Of a stretch of 57,855 nucleotides of DNA, positions 1-9,403 are shown one piece after another; positions within the stretch are counted from its first letter, which is position 1, and every line of letters starts with the position of its first letter. A program made the position numbers and the translations under genes. Below the pieces are notes generated by a model. That model saw only the letters and a program-made list of their open reading frames with translations, did no database searches and was not told where the DNA came from. This stretch comes from Candidatus Aquidulcis sp. (GTDB taxonomy: Bacteria > Chloroflexota > Anaerolineae > UBA4142). The stretch spans positions 1 to 57,855 of the forward strand of contig DYJA01000037.1 in the NCBI GenBank assembly GCA_020723345.1, written 5' to 3'.

Positions 1-2
1 CG

Positions 3-1547
3 TTCATCGAGGAACTCGCGCTGCGCGATCCGCTGCGCTGCCTGGGTTACCCGCACGCCGAAACGATGCCGTTGACGCGGCTGTGGCACGGACATCCGTA
101 CGCGAACGCGCGCGCGTTTCACATCTTCTACAAAGTCTTTCCCGATTTCATTCTGCCCGAAGACGCGTACCGCTATTTTCCCGACGGCGACGTCTCGCTT
201 CGCCAACGCGCGCCGTACCCGCGCTGGATCGACGCGCCGCGCCTGGTCTCTGCGCTCCTCCGCGCGTTTTTCGCCGATCCGTTCAATGTCTCGCCGCTAA
301 ACAATTATCGCCATTGGGCGCGCTATACGCGCGAGCACGACGCGCGCCTTGCCGCGCTGCGCGCGCGCGTCGCTGCGTTCGTCAACGCCGAACCGCGCGA
401 GATTTTTGCCGCGCTGCGCGACGCGGAGGACTTGCATCGCGGCGTTTTGCGGATCCATCGTTGGAGTTTGATGGACGCCGATCTCACATTCGGCTTGCTC
501 AAGCGATTGGCTGCCGCGTGGATCGACCGCGCGCACGCGAACGACATCGCCGCGCGCCTCGTCGCGGATGTGCCGAACAAGACACTGGAGGTGGATGCGG
601 CGCTGCGGGAAATGGCGAATTCGGAATTCAAAATTCAAAATCCAAAATTCGAAGCATTCATCGCGGAACATGGTCATCGTTCGTTTTCGCTGGATATCGC
701 GGTACCGACATTTGCGGAAGAGCCAGCGCAAATTGAAAAACTGTTGGAGATAACAGACAACAGGCGACAAATGACAGACGACAGCGCACCTTCATCCTTC
801 ATCCTTCATCCTTCATCCTTTGGCGCGCGGATGGTTTTCGATTGGGTACTCTCGCTCGCCCGCCACTACCTCGCGCTGCGCGAAGACCAACGCTACTATT
901 GGCAAAAATCGCTCGCGATCGCGCGGCGATTGTACCTGATGCTCGCGGATCATCTCGTCGCGGATGGCGTGATCGCGGAACGCGATGCGGTATTTTACGC
1001 GACGCACGCGGAACTCGTCGCGCACTTCGACGGTTGGTTACCTAAGACAGAATTAGCCCAAACGATTTCGGCGCGGCAAACCGAGTGGCGCGCGTATCAA
1101 CGCGAGTTCGAGCACGCGCCGACCGCGTCGTATCCCGCGTTTCTGCGCGGTGACGCGTTCGTAGTGGCGGCTTCAGCCGCTGGCGCCGCGTCAACGACGG
1201 CTGAAGCCGCTACTACGAACGCGCGCCAATGGCGCGGACGCGCGATCAGTCCCGGCAGCGCGCGCGGCATTGCGCGCGTCGTGCAATCGGCGAGCGAATT
1301 ATCGCGCGTGCAGCGCGGCGATATTCTCGTCGCGCCGGCGACCGATCCGGCGTGGACGCCGGTGTTCGCGCAGATCGCCGGGCTCGTCGTCGAGCGCGGC
1401 GGCGTGCTGTCGCACAGCGCGGTCGTCGCGCGCGAGTATCGCGTTCCGGCAGTCGCGGGGATCGTAAACATCGTCGCGGAAATTCGAGAGGGTGAACTCA
1501 TCGAAGTGGATGGGAGTCGCGGGATCGTCAATCGCGTTGTCGCTTGA
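3..1547 (+). CDS. PEP-utilising enzyme, C-terminal part (5' end outside window)
   Basis: The reading frame is open to the left edge (first complete codon at 3), so the N-terminus is missing; the first ATG, at 66, appears internal. About 514 residues are visible. The last ~100 residues are a phosphohistidine swivelling domain of PEP synthase/PPDK type, with [19 protein letters not shown] (the His of SHSAVV is the expected phospho-carrier) followed by [13 protein letters not shown]. The preceding part is Arg/Ala-rich, helical, and not clearly assignable. Three repeat elements are read in frame: an AATTCAA array near 617-653, ACAGACA/CATCCTT arrays at 751-820, and an inverted repeat at 1157-1220 just before the swivelling domain. 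The substrate phosphorylated is unknown. The 3' end overlaps the convergent oxidoreductase gene by 20 bp. Confidence 0.75.
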   Translation, partial: FIEELALRDPLRCLGYPHAETMPLTRLWHGHPYANARAFHIFYKVFPDFILPEDAYRYFPDGDVSLRQRAPYPRWIDAPRLVSALLRAFFADPFNVSPLNNYRHWARYTREHDARLAALRARVAAFVNAEPREIFAALRDAEDLHRGVLRIHRWSLMDADLTFGLLKRLAAAWIDRAHANDIAARLVADVPNKTLEVDAALREMANSEFKIQNPKFEAFIAEHGHRSFSLDIAVPTFAEEPAQIEKLLEITDNRRQMTDDSAPSSFILHPSSFGARMVFDWVLSLARHYLALREDQRYYWQKSLAIARRLYLMLADHLVADGVIAERDAVFYATHAELVAHFDGWLPKTELAQTISARQTEWRAYQREFEHAPTASYPAFLRGDAFVVAASAAGAASTTAEAATTNARQWRGRAISPGSARGIARVVQSASELSRVQRGDILVAPATDPAWTPVFAQIAGLVVERGGVLSHSAVVAREYRVPAVAGIVNIVAEIREGELIEVDGSRGIVNRVVA

Positions 1548-2964
1548 TCGCGTCGAGTTGTTTCGCTTCGGATCGCGCTTTGTAATACTCGTCGAACGGA
1601 TAACAGCCGGAGACGAGACCATTGCGCGGCGCGGTCGTGCAATCGCTGAAGGTGCGGCAAATCCGTTTGCGCTGCAATGATCGCCCGGCGAGAACATCGG
1701 CAGCGATTTCCGGATACGTCAGCATCGTGCGCCCCAAGCCGACGAAGTCGGCGGCGCGATGGCGGACGACGGCTTGCGCGACGTTCGGCAGAAATTCTTG
1801 CAAGTACGACATTGCCGAAGCGACGATCGTCATCTCCGGACGATAGCGTTTGAGTTCGCGCGCGACGTTGATCTGCCGCGCGACGCCGACGAGTGGATCT
1901 TCCGGCGGTTGATAACCGTCCGACGGCGGAAATGTCGCCGGTCGCATCAAATGCGGATTGTAGTACGGACTGCCGCCGGTGACGCACACCATTTTCACGT
2001 CGAGCGACGCGAGCAGGTCGAGAAATTTTTTCGGCTCGGTGAGATCAATGCCGACGCCGGTACCGTCGCCGCCGAACGCGTAGCGGTACGGTTTTTTAAT
2101 CGGTTCCGGTTCGCCGACGCCATTCGCGCCCGGACGAAACGCGATGAAATCGAACGCGCTGACGCGCACGCCGATTTCCAAGCCGGGCACGTTCGCGCGA
2201 ATGCCCGCGATCTGTTCGCGCACAAAGCGCGTGCGATTTTCAAAACTGCCGCCGTATTTGCCGGGGCGATCAATCGCGCTCAGAAATTCGTGACCGAGAT
2301 AGCCGTGGCAATGTTTGAGATCTACAAACGCAAACCCGGCTTGCTGCGCGAATTTTGCGGCGGCGATGAAATCGTCAATCAGGCGCGCGATGTCGTCGTC
2401 CGACATCACCGGATCATCCGGCGCGACGCCAAACTTGCGATCCAGAACTGGATGATGATACAAAATCATCGGCGCAAGTTTCTTTTTGTCGTCCGGACGA
2501 CAGAATCGCCCCGAGTGCGTCAACTGCAAACCGATGAACAAATCATCGGCGTTTCCAAAATGCTCTTTGTGCGCGGCGACCAGCCCTTCGCGCAACGTGA
2601 TAAAATCGCGCAGAAATTCTGGGCGCGCGGTCAATTGATTCGGATTCGCGCGTCCGTCGTGCCGCACCGCGACCGCCTCGCCGCCCCAAACAAATTTTGC
2701 GCCACTCAATCCGAAATGTTGCCACCGTCGAAATGTCAAATCGCTCGGACGCCCGTCGCGTTCGCCGTCCCAGCCCTCCATCGGCAAAACGCAAAAACGA
2801 TTACCGACGACGAATCTGTTCGGCAAGCGATACGGTTGCGCGAGCGGCGCGTCGTTACCGCTGATCACATCGTCGTCGATCGGCAAATCAATTCCCAGTT
2901 TCGCAACGTGCGCGCGCAAGTCAGATACTGTTTTCAGTGAAGCAATACGTGGATATGTGGTCAT
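1528..2964 (-). CDS. NADH:flavin oxidoreductase / Old Yellow Enzyme family protein
   Basis: A 478-residue FMN-binding TIM-barrel oxidoreductase of the OYE/2,4-dienoyl-CoA reductase superfamily. Family features visible are an N-terminal barrel start ([19 protein letters not shown], about 47-64), LTHSGR at 148-153 (flavin/substrate loop), and [13 protein letters not shown] at 217-229, which corresponds to the usual HxAHGYLxxQFLSP segment. The length exceeds the barrel alone but there is no room for the full C-terminal FeS/FAD module of dienoyl-CoA reductase. The start is ATG at 2964, preceded by AGGGA. It is the last gene of the minus-strand catabolic island and probably reduces an activated double bond or serves as a flavin dehydrogenase; the substrate cannot be read from sequence. 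Confidence 0.85.
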   Translation of the reverse strand: MTTYPRIASLKTVSDLRAHVAKLGIDLPIDDDVISGNDAPLAQPYRLPNRFVVGNRFCVLPMEGWDGERDGRPSDLTFRRWQHFGLSGAKFVWGGEAVAVRHDGRANPNQLTARPEFLRDFITLREGLVAAHKEHFGNADDLFIGLQLTHSGRFCRPDDKKKLAPMILYHHPVLDRKFGVAPDDPVMSDDDIARLIDDFIAAAKFAQQAGFAFVDLKHCHGYLGHEFLSAIDRPGKYGGSFENRTRFVREQIAGIRANVPGLEIGVRVSAFDFIAFRPGANGVGEPEPIKKPYRYAFGGDGTGVGIDLTEPKKFLDLLASLDVKMVCVTGGSPYYNPHLMRPATFPPSDGYQPPEDPLVGVARQINVARELKRYRPEMTIVASAMSYLQEFLPNVAQAVVRHRAADFVGLGRTMLTYPEIAADVLAGRSLQRKRICRTFSDCTTAPRNGLVSGCYPFDEYYKARSEAKQLDAIKRQRD

Positions 2965-2973
2965 TCATTTCCC

Positions 2974-3043
2974 TGACTGAAAGTGTTCAGCGTTCGGTAT
3001 TCAGACTCAACACTGAACACTGGATACTGAAAACTGAATACTG
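2974..3043. repeat. Heptamer hairpin, TTCAGTA/TACTGAA family
   Basis: The left arm has three degenerate TTCAGnn units and the right arm has four ACTGAAn units in the inverse sense. It fills the gap between the oxidoreductase and SDR genes. It is the same family as the elements at 20359, 34641 and 38768. Confidence 0.8.
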
Positions 3044-3047
3044 CATT

Positions 3048-3809
3048 TCACAAACGCCGCAAATGAAATCCGCCGTCCACATCAATCACTTGACCGGTCG
3101 AGTACGGCAGCAGATCTTCCGCAATCGCGACGACCGCGCGCGCAACATCGTCGGGCTGACCCCAGCGACGAATCGGAAAAATTCCTTCGGCGATCATCTG
3201 GTCGTACTTGGCTTGAACCACGCTCGTCAAATCAGTTGCGATGACGCCGGGTCGAATTTCGTATACGTTGATGCTGAACTCCGACAAGCGATCCGCGAAC
3301 AGCGTCGTCATCATCGCGACGCCCGCTTTGGAAATGCAATACTCGGCGCGATTCGGACTGCTGGCGTACGAACTGAGCGAGCCGATGTTGACGATTTTCG
3401 CGTGAGTGATTTTGAGTTCGATCATTTTGCGCGCGACGAGTTGCGTCAGAAAAAACGGACCCTTGAGATTCGTCGCCATCACCTCGTCGTAACTCTGCTC
3501 GCTCATTTCGAGCATATCCGTCCGCACGCGCGGCGCCATCCCGGCATTGTTCACGAGCAGATCGACGCGCCCGAAATGCTCAAGCGTCTGCGCGACGAGG
3601 CGCGCTCTGTCTTGTGTAACCGAAACGTCGGCTTGGACGATGACGCCGCGCGCGCCGGCTTGCTCGACGAGGCGCAGCGCGTCGTTTGCCGCGTCCGCGT
3701 TGCCGCGATAGTTGACGACGATGTTCCAACCGCGCGCCGCGAGCGCGAGCGCGATGCCGCGCCCAATCCCGCGCGCCGCGCCGGTGACCAATGAAACTCT
3801 TTCGCCCAT
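3048..3809 (-). CDS. SDR-family short-chain dehydrogenase/reductase
   Basis: A 253-residue classical SDR, the normal family length. TGAARGIG at 9-16 is the Rossmann glycine motif, NNAG is at 87-90, and the catalytic set is Ser in IGSLSS (144-147), Tyr157 and Lys161 (YCISK). The C-terminal [12 protein letters not shown] is typical of the 3-oxoacyl-ACP reductase/sugar dehydrogenase branch. It should catalyse NAD(P)-dependent oxidation of a hydroxyl group. Its neighbours are GH88, Gfo/Idh dehydrogenases and an enolase-superfamily enzyme, so a sugar-acid or polyol substrate is more likely than a fatty acyl one (inference). Confidence 0.9.
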   Translation of the reverse strand: MGERVSLVTGAARGIGRGIALALAARGWNIVVNYRGNADAANDALRLVEQAGARGVIVQADVSVTQDRARLVAQTLEHFGRVDLLVNNAGMAPRVRTDMLEMSEQSYDEVMATNLKGPFFLTQLVARKMIELKITHAKIVNIGSLSSYASSPNRAEYCISKAGVAMMTTLFADRLSEFSINVYEIRPGVIATDLTSVVQAKYDQMIAEGIFPIRRWGQPDDVARAVVAIAEDLLPYSTGQVIDVDGGFHLRRL

Positions 3810-3900
3810 GAGTAACTGCTTTCCTCACGCTCAACGGAAAATTGATCCGCGAATAACGCGAATCTTCGCGAATCTACAGTTGGAAAGATTTCGAGTCGGT

Positions 3901-3979
3901 GTCAACGAATCTTCAACGAATAAACGAATGACTTGCCTCGGCGGGAGAAATTCGTTTATTCGTTCCTTCATTCGTTGAC
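3901..3979. repeat. Hairpin repeat, CGAATGA/ACGAATAAACGAA family
   Basis: GTCAACGAATC and ACGAATAAACGAATGA units on the left are mirrored by TTCGTTTATTCGTT and TTCATTCGTTGAC on the right. The 3' end of the GH88 gene (stop at 3913) lies inside it, so the last ~20 residues of that protein are repeat-encoded. Confidence 0.8.
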
Positions 3980-5061
3980 GCCTTGCTCAACGCTTCCAGG
4001 AAAAAATATTCGCCCCACATCACGCTTTCGTCCACGCCGAGTCCTTTGCGCTGATGGTAGCATCCGTGCTTCAGAATCCCTTCCCAGCCCGGCGTCTCAA
4101 TCGCGAGAAATTCCGGCTCGGTCAGCGTGTCCAAGATTCTCAGCGCGTAATCGCGGTACAAGCGCGCGCGCGCCGGATCGCCGGTGAGGCGCGCGAGATT
4201 CCACATTCCGCTCGCGGCAATCGCGGCGGCGGAACTTTCGTACGACTGTTGCGGCTGCGCTTCGTCCCAATCATTCGGCGGGACGCCGGGCGCGGGCGTG
4301 CGTTCGATGTAGAAATTCGCGCACGCTTCGGCAGTTTGCAAAAAGCGCGCGTCGCGCGTGAACGAATACGCCGTGCCGAAACCGTAGAGCGCCCAGGACA
4401 AACCGCGCGCCCACGACGAATCGTCGCGCCAGCCCTGATGCGTACTTTGCCGGAGAAATTCGCCGGTCTCCGTGTTGAAGATCCCTTCGTGCGACGTGCT
4501 GCCGTCGCCGCGCACGAGGTATTTGCGCGTCGTCAAGCAATGCTGCGTCGCTTTGCGGAGCAAGTCCGCGTCGTTGGTTTGCCGCGCGGCGTAAAAAATG
4601 ATACCGACGTTCATCATAATGTCAATGAACAAACTTTCGTCGGCGACGAACGAGCGGAGGTATTGCCCTTTCTCTTTGAAACGCAAGCCCATCGTGCGCC
4701 CGGCGTCGATTACGACTTGATTGATTGCTGGATCGCCGGTCAAATCGTACCAGCGTTTGTACGTTGACCAGAAAAGAAAACCCAAGTCATGCACCGCGCG
4801 ATCCGTCTTGCGATGCTCGATCAAGCGCGAATAGTGTCCCGCTTTCTCGCGCCAGTACGCGTCGCCGGTGTGTTCGTGCAGCAACCACAACTGCCCGCCG
4901 AGAAAACCTTCGCACCAATTCGTCCACGCCTCGCCGCCGTGTTTCCATTTTCCGTTTTGCGTGTACATCGGAAAATAATCCGGGTACGTTTCGACGAGGT
5001 GGCGCAGTTGTTTCCCGGCAAAGTCGAAGGTGTGATTGATTTTTGAAGAGAGGTTTGACAT
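3913..5061 (-). CDS. Glycoside hydrolase family 88-type unsaturated uronyl hydrolase
   Basis: A 382-residue (alpha/alpha)6-barrel protein. WTNWCEGFLGGQLWLLHEHTG (about 46-66), HDLGFLFWSTY at 91-101 and DDSSWARGLSWALYGFG match GH88; the Asp of HDLGF and that of DDSSWARG are the expected catalytic acids, and YESSAAAIAASG is the conserved late helix. GH88 enzymes remove 4,5-unsaturated uronic acids from oligosaccharides produced by lyases. No signal peptide is seen, so it is probably cytoplasmic. ATG 5061 is chosen because upstream in-frame codons fall in a GTGATGC repeat and the next gene. The C-terminal tail after the barrel is repeat-encoded. No polysaccharide lyase is in the window, so oligosaccharides may be imported. 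Confidence 0.85.
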   Translation of the reverse strand: MSNLSSKINHTFDFAGKQLRHLVETYPDYFPMYTQNGKWKHGGEAWTNWCEGFLGGQLWLLHEHTGDAYWREKAGHYSRLIEHRKTDRAVHDLGFLFWSTYKRWYDLTGDPAINQVVIDAGRTMGLRFKEKGQYLRSFVADESLFIDIMMNVGIIFYAARQTNDADLLRKATQHCLTTRKYLVRGDGSTSHEGIFNTETGEFLRQSTHQGWRDDSSWARGLSWALYGFGTAYSFTRDARFLQTAEACANFYIERTPAPGVPPNDWDEAQPQQSYESSAAAIAASGMWNLARLTGDPARARLYRDYALRILDTLTEPEFLAIETPGWEGILKHGCYHQRKGLGVDESVMWGEYFFLEALSKASTNEGTNKRISPAEASHSFIR

Positions 5062-5069
5062 TTGGAAAT

Positions 5070-5099
5070 CCGTGATACGTGATGCGTGATGCGTGAAAT
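5070..5099. repeat. GTGATGC heptamer array, left flank of the DUF2726 gene
   Basis: Three consecutive GTGATnC units end in GTGAAAT. It is inverted relative to the CGCATCA array at 5735-5769, so the two arrays bracket the DUF2726 gene like terminal inverted repeats. Confidence 0.8.
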
Positions 5100-5105
5100 C
5101 GCAAA

Positions 5106-5675
5106 TTACGGCGGTGGCTTGGCGGGAGATTGAATGTGGTGACAGACACGTTCTCCAATGAAATTTTTCGGATACGCTTGTTGCACTCGATGTCGCCATA
5201 TTCTTAATCCAATGTCCGCGCATACTTGATCTTTGAATTCATCGCGCTCACGATGTTCGTACTTGTCGTGACTACTGTCGTCCAATTCGATTACCAACAA
5301 CGGTTTATATGTACCCTTCTCACAAAGTAGAAAATCGAAATGCTTACAATGGAGTTGGTTGCTGTGATACTTCCGATTCTCTGGCTCGTTCGCCAACCAG
5401 ATGACATCAGCCAACCTCACTTTGGCAAATACTGCATATTGCCCTCCAATGTCTTCCAGCAGTGCTTTGAAGAAAACGCGCTCGCGATAGGTGAACAAGG
5501 ATTTGCTCAGACGGTATTCCGGTGGGACAGCCGCACCCATTCCCAACTCCGGCTCTCTGATTGCTGTTGGTGGAGCGGGTGTCTCAGCTCCAGGTGGTGC
5601 AACTGGAACAGCACCCTCATCGCCCCAGAGGAATTTCCAAAACCGTTTAATGAGTGAAAGAATCTTCTGCAACAT
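5106..5675 (-). CDS. DUF2726 protein, PD-(D/E)XK nuclease-like fold
   Basis: A 189-residue protein. It starts with a basic/hydrophobic segment (LQKILSLIKRFWKFLWG), then a Pro/Ala linker, then a DUF2726 domain from about residue 55: FFKALLEDI, VFAKVRLADVIWL, the acidic core HFDFLLCEKG followed by LLVIELDDSSH, and GLRIWRHR. The Asp of FDFLL and the ExD-like IELDD resemble a PD-(D/E)XK nuclease core, as proposed for this family. ATG 5675 is chosen because AAAGGA lies about 9 nt upstream; a longer frame to 5732 lacks such a site. It is out of place in the sugar cluster and is flanked by inverted GTGATGC arrays, which suggests a separately acquired cassette (inference). Confidence 0.8.
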   Translation of the reverse strand: MLQKILSLIKRFWKFLWGDEGAVPVAPPGAETPAPPTAIREPELGMGAAVPPEYRLSKSLFTYRERVFFKALLEDIGGQYAVFAKVRLADVIWLANEPENRKYHSNQLHCKHFDFLLCEKGTYKPLLVIELDDSSHDKYEHRERDEFKDQVCADIGLRIWRHRVQQAYPKNFIGERVCHHIQSPAKPPP

Positions 5676-5734
5676 GTACCGCGATCCTTTCCATTGAGCA
5701 ACGAGGAGCCCACAAGGACTTCTTGTTGTCAATC

Positions 5735-5804
5735 TTCACGCATCACGCATCACGCATCACGTTTCACGTCCCCCCGTCACCCGTCACTTGCCACCCGCCA
5801 CCCG
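5735..5804. repeat. CGCATCA heptamer array plus GTCACCC/GCCACCC array
   Basis: Positions 5735-5769 are the inverse partner of the array at 5070-5099. Immediately after come CCCGTCA/GCCACCC heptamers (5770-5804), which form the stop region of the adjacent Gfo/Idh gene. Confidence 0.75.
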
Positions 5805-6875
5805 CACCGCCTGCATCTCCGCCTGAATCGCCAACTCCATCACCTTGAACGCGTGCGCTTGCGTCATCGCGTTTTCGGTGCGATTCAGACAATCGAGAAT
5901 CAGTTGACCAAAGTACGGATAGCCAATTTTGCCGTGTACCGGAATGTGATGCTCGCCTTTGTGATCGACGAGATAAACGTGATCGGGTTCCGCGTCGCGC
6001 GCGACGTCGAGATATTTGCGGAGTTCGATGTAGCCGTCGGTGCCGAGAATGAACGTGCGTCCGTCGCCCCACGAGCCGAGTCCATCCGGCGTAAACCAGT
6101 CCACGCGAAAATATTGCGTCGCGCCGTTGTCCGCGACGAGCGTCGCATCGCCGAAATCTTCCAAGCCGGGACGATCGGGGTGGTGATAATTGCCGACCTT
6201 GCTGTGCAAGACGCGCGCGTCCTTCGCTCCGGCGTAAAACAAAAATTGCTCGATCTGATGACTGCCGATGTCGCACAAAATTCCGCCGTAGCGTTCTTTG
6301 ACAAAGAACCACGGCGGGCGCGTCGGCAAACTGATCCGATGCGGTCCTAGCCCGACGACTTGAATCACGCGACCGATCGCGCCGTTCTGGATCAATTCTC
6401 CGGCGTACATCCCTGCTTCCGAATGCAGGCGTTCAGAATAGTACGCCGCGTACTTGCGTCCCGTCGCTTGCGCTTTGGCGCGCGCCGCGTCGAGTTGCTC
6501 CAGCGTCGTGAGAAGCGGCTTGTCGGAAAAATAATCTTTGCCCGCGTCCATCGCGCGCAGACCGAGCGTGCAGCGATCCGCCGGAATCGCCGCGCCGGCG
6601 ACGAGCCGAATCGTCGCGTCGTCGAAAATTTCTTGCTCCGACCGCGCGACCTTGACGCCCGGGTACTTGAGCCGGAACGCTTCGACTTGTTTTGGATCCG
6701 GATCGTACACCCACACGAGTTCCGCGCCGGCTTCGATCAAGCCGTTGCACATGCCGTAAATGTGTCCGTGATCCAAGCCGATTGCCGCAAAGCGAAACTC
6801 GCCCGTGCCGACGACGACGTTCGCTTTACCCTGCGGCGCATAGTTCATTCCATTTGCTTTTTGAAACTCGGTCAT
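5784..6875 (-). CDS. Gfo/Idh/MocA family oxidoreductase
   Basis: A 363-residue NAD(P)-binding dehydrogenase-like protein. The Rossmann strand begins near residue 27 (FRFAAIGLDHGHIYG, where GLDHGH replaces the canonical GxGxxG), ending in VYDPDP. The EKP motif position reads SDKPL, and the C-terminal alpha/beta domain carries GGILCDIGSHQIEQFLFY, the equivalent of the usual GGxLxDxGxHxxD. The altered nucleotide-binding loop and D-K-P triad mark a divergent subfamily. SD GGAGG lies ahead of ATG 6875. The gene ends inside a repeat. It probably oxidises or isomerises a sugar derivative together with the adjacent paralogue. Confidence 0.85.
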   Translation of the reverse strand: MTEFQKANGMNYAPQGKANVVVGTGEFRFAAIGLDHGHIYGMCNGLIEAGAELVWVYDPDPKQVEAFRLKYPGVKVARSEQEIFDDATIRLVAGAAIPADRCTLGLRAMDAGKDYFSDKPLLTTLEQLDAARAKAQATGRKYAAYYSERLHSEAGMYAGELIQNGAIGRVIQVVGLGPHRISLPTRPPWFFVKERYGGILCDIGSHQIEQFLFYAGAKDARVLHSKVGNYHHPDRPGLEDFGDATLVADNGATQYFRVDWFTPDGLGSWGDGRTFILGTDGYIELRKYLDVARDAEPDHVYLVDHKGEHHIPVHGKIGYPYFGQLILDCLNRTENAMTQAHAFKVMELAIQAEMQAVRVAGGK

Positions 6876-6943
6876 GTTTGCCTCCAGGTGATGCGCGATG
6901 TGCGAGGAGCAGTATTACGACTCTCCCGGAAAAACTCAATGTT

Positions 6944-7065
6944 GAACCGCGAAGACGCAAAGAACGCAAAGTTTTCTATGGTTTTCTTCGCGTTCTTCGC
7001 GTCTTTGCGGTAAGAAAGGTTCTTTTCAGCAACGTCGTATCACGCATCACGTTTCACGCATCACT
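6944..7065. repeat. Hairpin CGCAAAG/CTTTGCG family followed by GCATCAC array
   Basis: AACCGCGAAGACGCAAAG with AACGCAAAG at 6944-6970 is mirrored by CTTCGCGTTCTTCGCG and CTTTGCGGT at 6986-7011. A second array of ATCACGC/TTCACGC heptamers runs 7036-7065 to the end of the next gene. The gap holds nothing else I recognise. Confidence 0.8.
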
Positions 7066-8224
7066 CTTTTTGCTCGCTCGCCGCGCCGACGAGGATCGCG
7101 CTGTCCGCGAATCTTTCCACGCTCTTGGTTTTTTCGTGAAAGCGCGGCGCGTGCTTCAACCTTCCTTCGCGCGTGTACATCGGATGATCCGGCGCGAGCG
7201 GCAGCGTCACGCGCGCGCCGCTGAACCCCGACGCGTAAATCGCGGTCACCAGTTCGATTGTATTCCGTCCGGCGGATCCGTCAATAAACAAGGGTTCCTT
7301 GCCTTCAATCGCGCCAAGCACATTTGCGACTTGTCCGGCGTGCAGTTCGTGCGGCAACTCCGGCAACTGATCGTAGCGCGCCTGAATTTCGTTTTCGAGC
7401 GCGGGGTTCGCTTCCGGGAAACCGTTCTCGCGTTGATTCGACGCTTTGACTCGCCACGGCACGCCAACCGTCGCGCGTGCGCCTTGAATCAGAAATTGTT
7501 GCGGCTCGCCGTGATGCACCAGCGACGCGTTAATTTGCCCGATGCCGCCGTTCTCGTAGAACAACACCGTCGTCGAAAAATCTTCGACCTCCGAGTTGTC
7601 GTGCGCGACGTTCGCGATGATGGCGTGTAGCGATTTCGGCATGCCGACGATCCAGTGAAACAAATCGATCTGATGAACCGCGTGATTCAGCGTGCAGCCG
7701 CCGCCTTCTTTTTCCCACGTGCCGCGCCACCAGAGATCGTAATAATTGCGCCCGCGCCACCAAAACGAATCGATCTGCGCGTGGACGATTTTGCCGATGA
7801 GACCCGCCGCGACGATCTGCTCCAATTTCATCATCGGCGTGCGATAACGATTTTGCGCGACGACCGACAACAGCCGCTGGTTCGCGCGCGCGGCGGCGAT
7901 CATCGCGTCGCACTCGTGCAAACTCGTCGCCATCGGCTTTTCGACGAGAACATGCTTGCCGGAGTTCAGCGCGTCAATCGTGATCGGCGCGTGCGCGAAC
8001 GGCGGCGCGCAAATCGCGACCAGATCGAAATTGCCATCGTTCAGCGCGGCGCGATGATCGGCGTAAACTTTGGCGGCGAGTCCGTAGCGTCGTTTTTTCT
8101 CTTCCGCTTTCTCTGGGTGAATGTCGACGAGCGCGGCGATTTGGCAGCGCGTCGTGAAATTTAGAAATGCCTTGATGTGCGTCTCGGCGATAGAACCGGT
8201 ACCAATAATGGCGACACGAATCAT
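7061..8224 (-). CDS. Gfo/Idh/MocA family dehydrogenase
   Basis: A 387-residue, standard two-domain member. The N-terminal IRVAIIGTGSIAETHIKAF has the GxGxxA nucleotide loop at about 7-12, VLVEKPMATS is the conserved EKP motif (catalytic Lys), and GGGCTLNHAVHQIDLFHWI is the C-terminal G-x-x-x-x-H-x-x-D segment with the active-site His. It should catalyse NAD(P)-dependent oxidation of a cyclic sugar, polyol or acid. It is 9 nt from the cupin gene and in the same operon as the paralogue at 5784-6875. Confidence 0.92.
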   Translation of the reverse strand: MIRVAIIGTGSIAETHIKAFLNFTTRCQIAALVDIHPEKAEEKKRRYGLAAKVYADHRAALNDGNFDLVAICAPPFAHAPITIDALNSGKHVLVEKPMATSLHECDAMIAAARANQRLLSVVAQNRYRTPMMKLEQIVAAGLIGKIVHAQIDSFWWRGRNYYDLWWRGTWEKEGGGCTLNHAVHQIDLFHWIVGMPKSLHAIIANVAHDNSEVEDFSTTVLFYENGGIGQINASLVHHGEPQQFLIQGARATVGVPWRVKASNQRENGFPEANPALENEIQARYDQLPELPHELHAGQVANVLGAIEGKEPLFIDGSAGRNTIELVTAIYASGFSGARVTLPLAPDHPMYTREGRLKHAPRFHEKTKSVERFADSAILVGAASEQKE

Positions 8225-8233
8225 TTTTTCTTC

Positions 8234-8575
8234 TCAATCGAACCATTCGTCGGCGGGATCGAACGCGGGGATCGGAATGATCGCGATGCGGAGTTTGCCG
8301 ATCGCACGATGGCGGCAGCCGGGCTGGATCATAATCGCGGTCAGCGGCTTGACCGGCACACGCGCGCCGTCGAGTTCCATTTCCCCAACGCCTTCTAAGA
8401 TCAAATAAATTTCGGTCAGCGTTTTGTGATGGTGCGTCTGCGCGTCGGTCTGCACGTCGAGCAAATGCACCGTCGCGGTTGAGTTGTCGGGCGACACGAA
8501 CGCGCGCCGCGTAAATCCGCACGGACAGCGCTGCGTCGCGATGTCGTCGAGTTGGGCAAGAAGATAGTTTGCCAT
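8234..8575 (-). CDS. Small cupin-domain protein
   Basis: A 113-residue single cupin barrel. HLLDVQTDAQTHHHKTLTEIYLILEG contains the first cupin motif (H-H-H and E as metal ligands) and IQPGCRHRAIG is the second (G/P followed by His). Such proteins are often sugar or sugar-acid isomerases or metabolite sensors. It has SD GAGGA and lies 9 nt upstream of the Gfo/Idh gene and 37 nt after the ABC ATPase, consistent with one operon. Confidence 0.85.
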   Translation of the reverse strand: MANYLLAQLDDIATQRCPCGFTRRAFVSPDNSTATVHLLDVQTDAQTHHHKTLTEIYLILEGVGEMELDGARVPVKPLTAIMIQPGCRHRAIGKLRIAIIPIPAFDPADEWFD

Positions 8576-8586
8576 TCAAATTCCTC

Positions 8587-8613
8587 GTAGGACAAGTTGG
8601 CAACTTGTCCAAC
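8587..8613. repeat. Palindrome GTAGGACAAGTTGG/CAACTTGTCC
   Basis: An imperfect palindrome between the cupin and ATPase genes, reaching the ATPase stop codon. It is related in layout to the GTAGGACAAATTTG palindromes at 30450 and 41023. Confidence 0.7.
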
Positions 8614-9389
8614 TAATCCATCGCCAACACGCCCGCCGATTTGAACAGATCGCGAATGTGCCCGGCATAGTCGTTGAATTTGGGCGGCAGTTTGTCCAGG
8701 CGGCGCGGGCGCGGCAAATCAATGTCCATGATTTCGACGATGCGCCCGGGACGCGGACTCATCACGACGACGCGGTCGGCGAGCAGAACGGCTTCCGGAA
8801 TCGAGTGCGTGATGTGGAGCGCGGTCTTGCGCTTTTCCATCCACAAATGTTGAATGTCCATCGAAATCTGTTCGCGCGTGAGCGCGTCCAGCGCGCCGAA
8901 CGGCTCGTCCATCAACAAGAGCGGCGGATCGTGGACGAGCGCGCGGCAAATCGAAACGCGCTGGCGCATCCCGCCGGATAATTCGTACGGCTTTTTCTTT
9001 TCGAATCCTTCGAGTCCGGTTTTCTTGAGCAGTTCCAACGCGACCGGCTGAAACGCGGCGCGATCCATTTTGCGAATGTCAATTTGAATCATCACGTTCG
9101 ACAGCACGTCGCGCCAGTCGAGCATAATCGAATCTTGAAAGACGATGCCGACGTCGGTCTGCGGTTTGTCGACGCGTTGTCCGCCAATCGTGATCGCGCC
9201 GGAGGAATGTGGGATGAGACCGGCGAGCATTTTGAGAATCGTCGTCTTGCCGCAGCCGCTGGGACCGACAATCGCGACAAATTCCGATTGCTTGATGTCG
9301 AAGGTCGCGTCGAGCACCGCTTCGACCGCGCCGTTTTTCGTTTTGTAAATTTTGTTGACGTTTTGAAAACGAATGAATGGTTCGGGCAT
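8613..9389 (-). CDS. ABC transporter ATP-binding protein (NitT/TauT type)
   Basis: A 258-residue ABC ATPase. Walker A is GPSGCGKTT (about 42-50), the Q-loop is near VFQDSIMLDWRDVL, the signature is LSGGMRQRVSICRAL, Walker B is LLLMDEPFGALD, and the switch His is in HITHSIPEAVLLADRVVVM. The GMRQR signature and the DVLSNV region match the SsuB/TauB/NitD group. It should energise the permease at 10723-11544 with the lipoprotein at 9442-10605. SD AGGAAGG precedes ATG 9389. Confidence 0.93.
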   Translation of the reverse strand: MPEPFIRFQNVNKIYKTKNGAVEAVLDATFDIKQSEFVAIVGPSGCGKTTILKMLAGLIPHSSGAITIGGQRVDKPQTDVGIVFQDSIMLDWRDVLSNVMIQIDIRKMDRAAFQPVALELLKKTGLEGFEKKKPYELSGGMRQRVSICRALVHDPPLLLMDEPFGALDALTREQISMDIQHLWMEKRKTALHITHSIPEAVLLADRVVVMSPRPGRIVEIMDIDLPRPRRLDKLPPKFNDYAGHIRDLFKSAGVLAMD

Positions 9390-9403
9390 GGTTGCCTTCC
9401 TGC

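Noticed and set aside
1759-2940. Plus-strand open frame of about 390 codons opposite the oxidoreductase
   Set aside because: It is an antisense shadow with composition typical of GC-rich codon bias; the minus-strand protein has clear OYE motifs.
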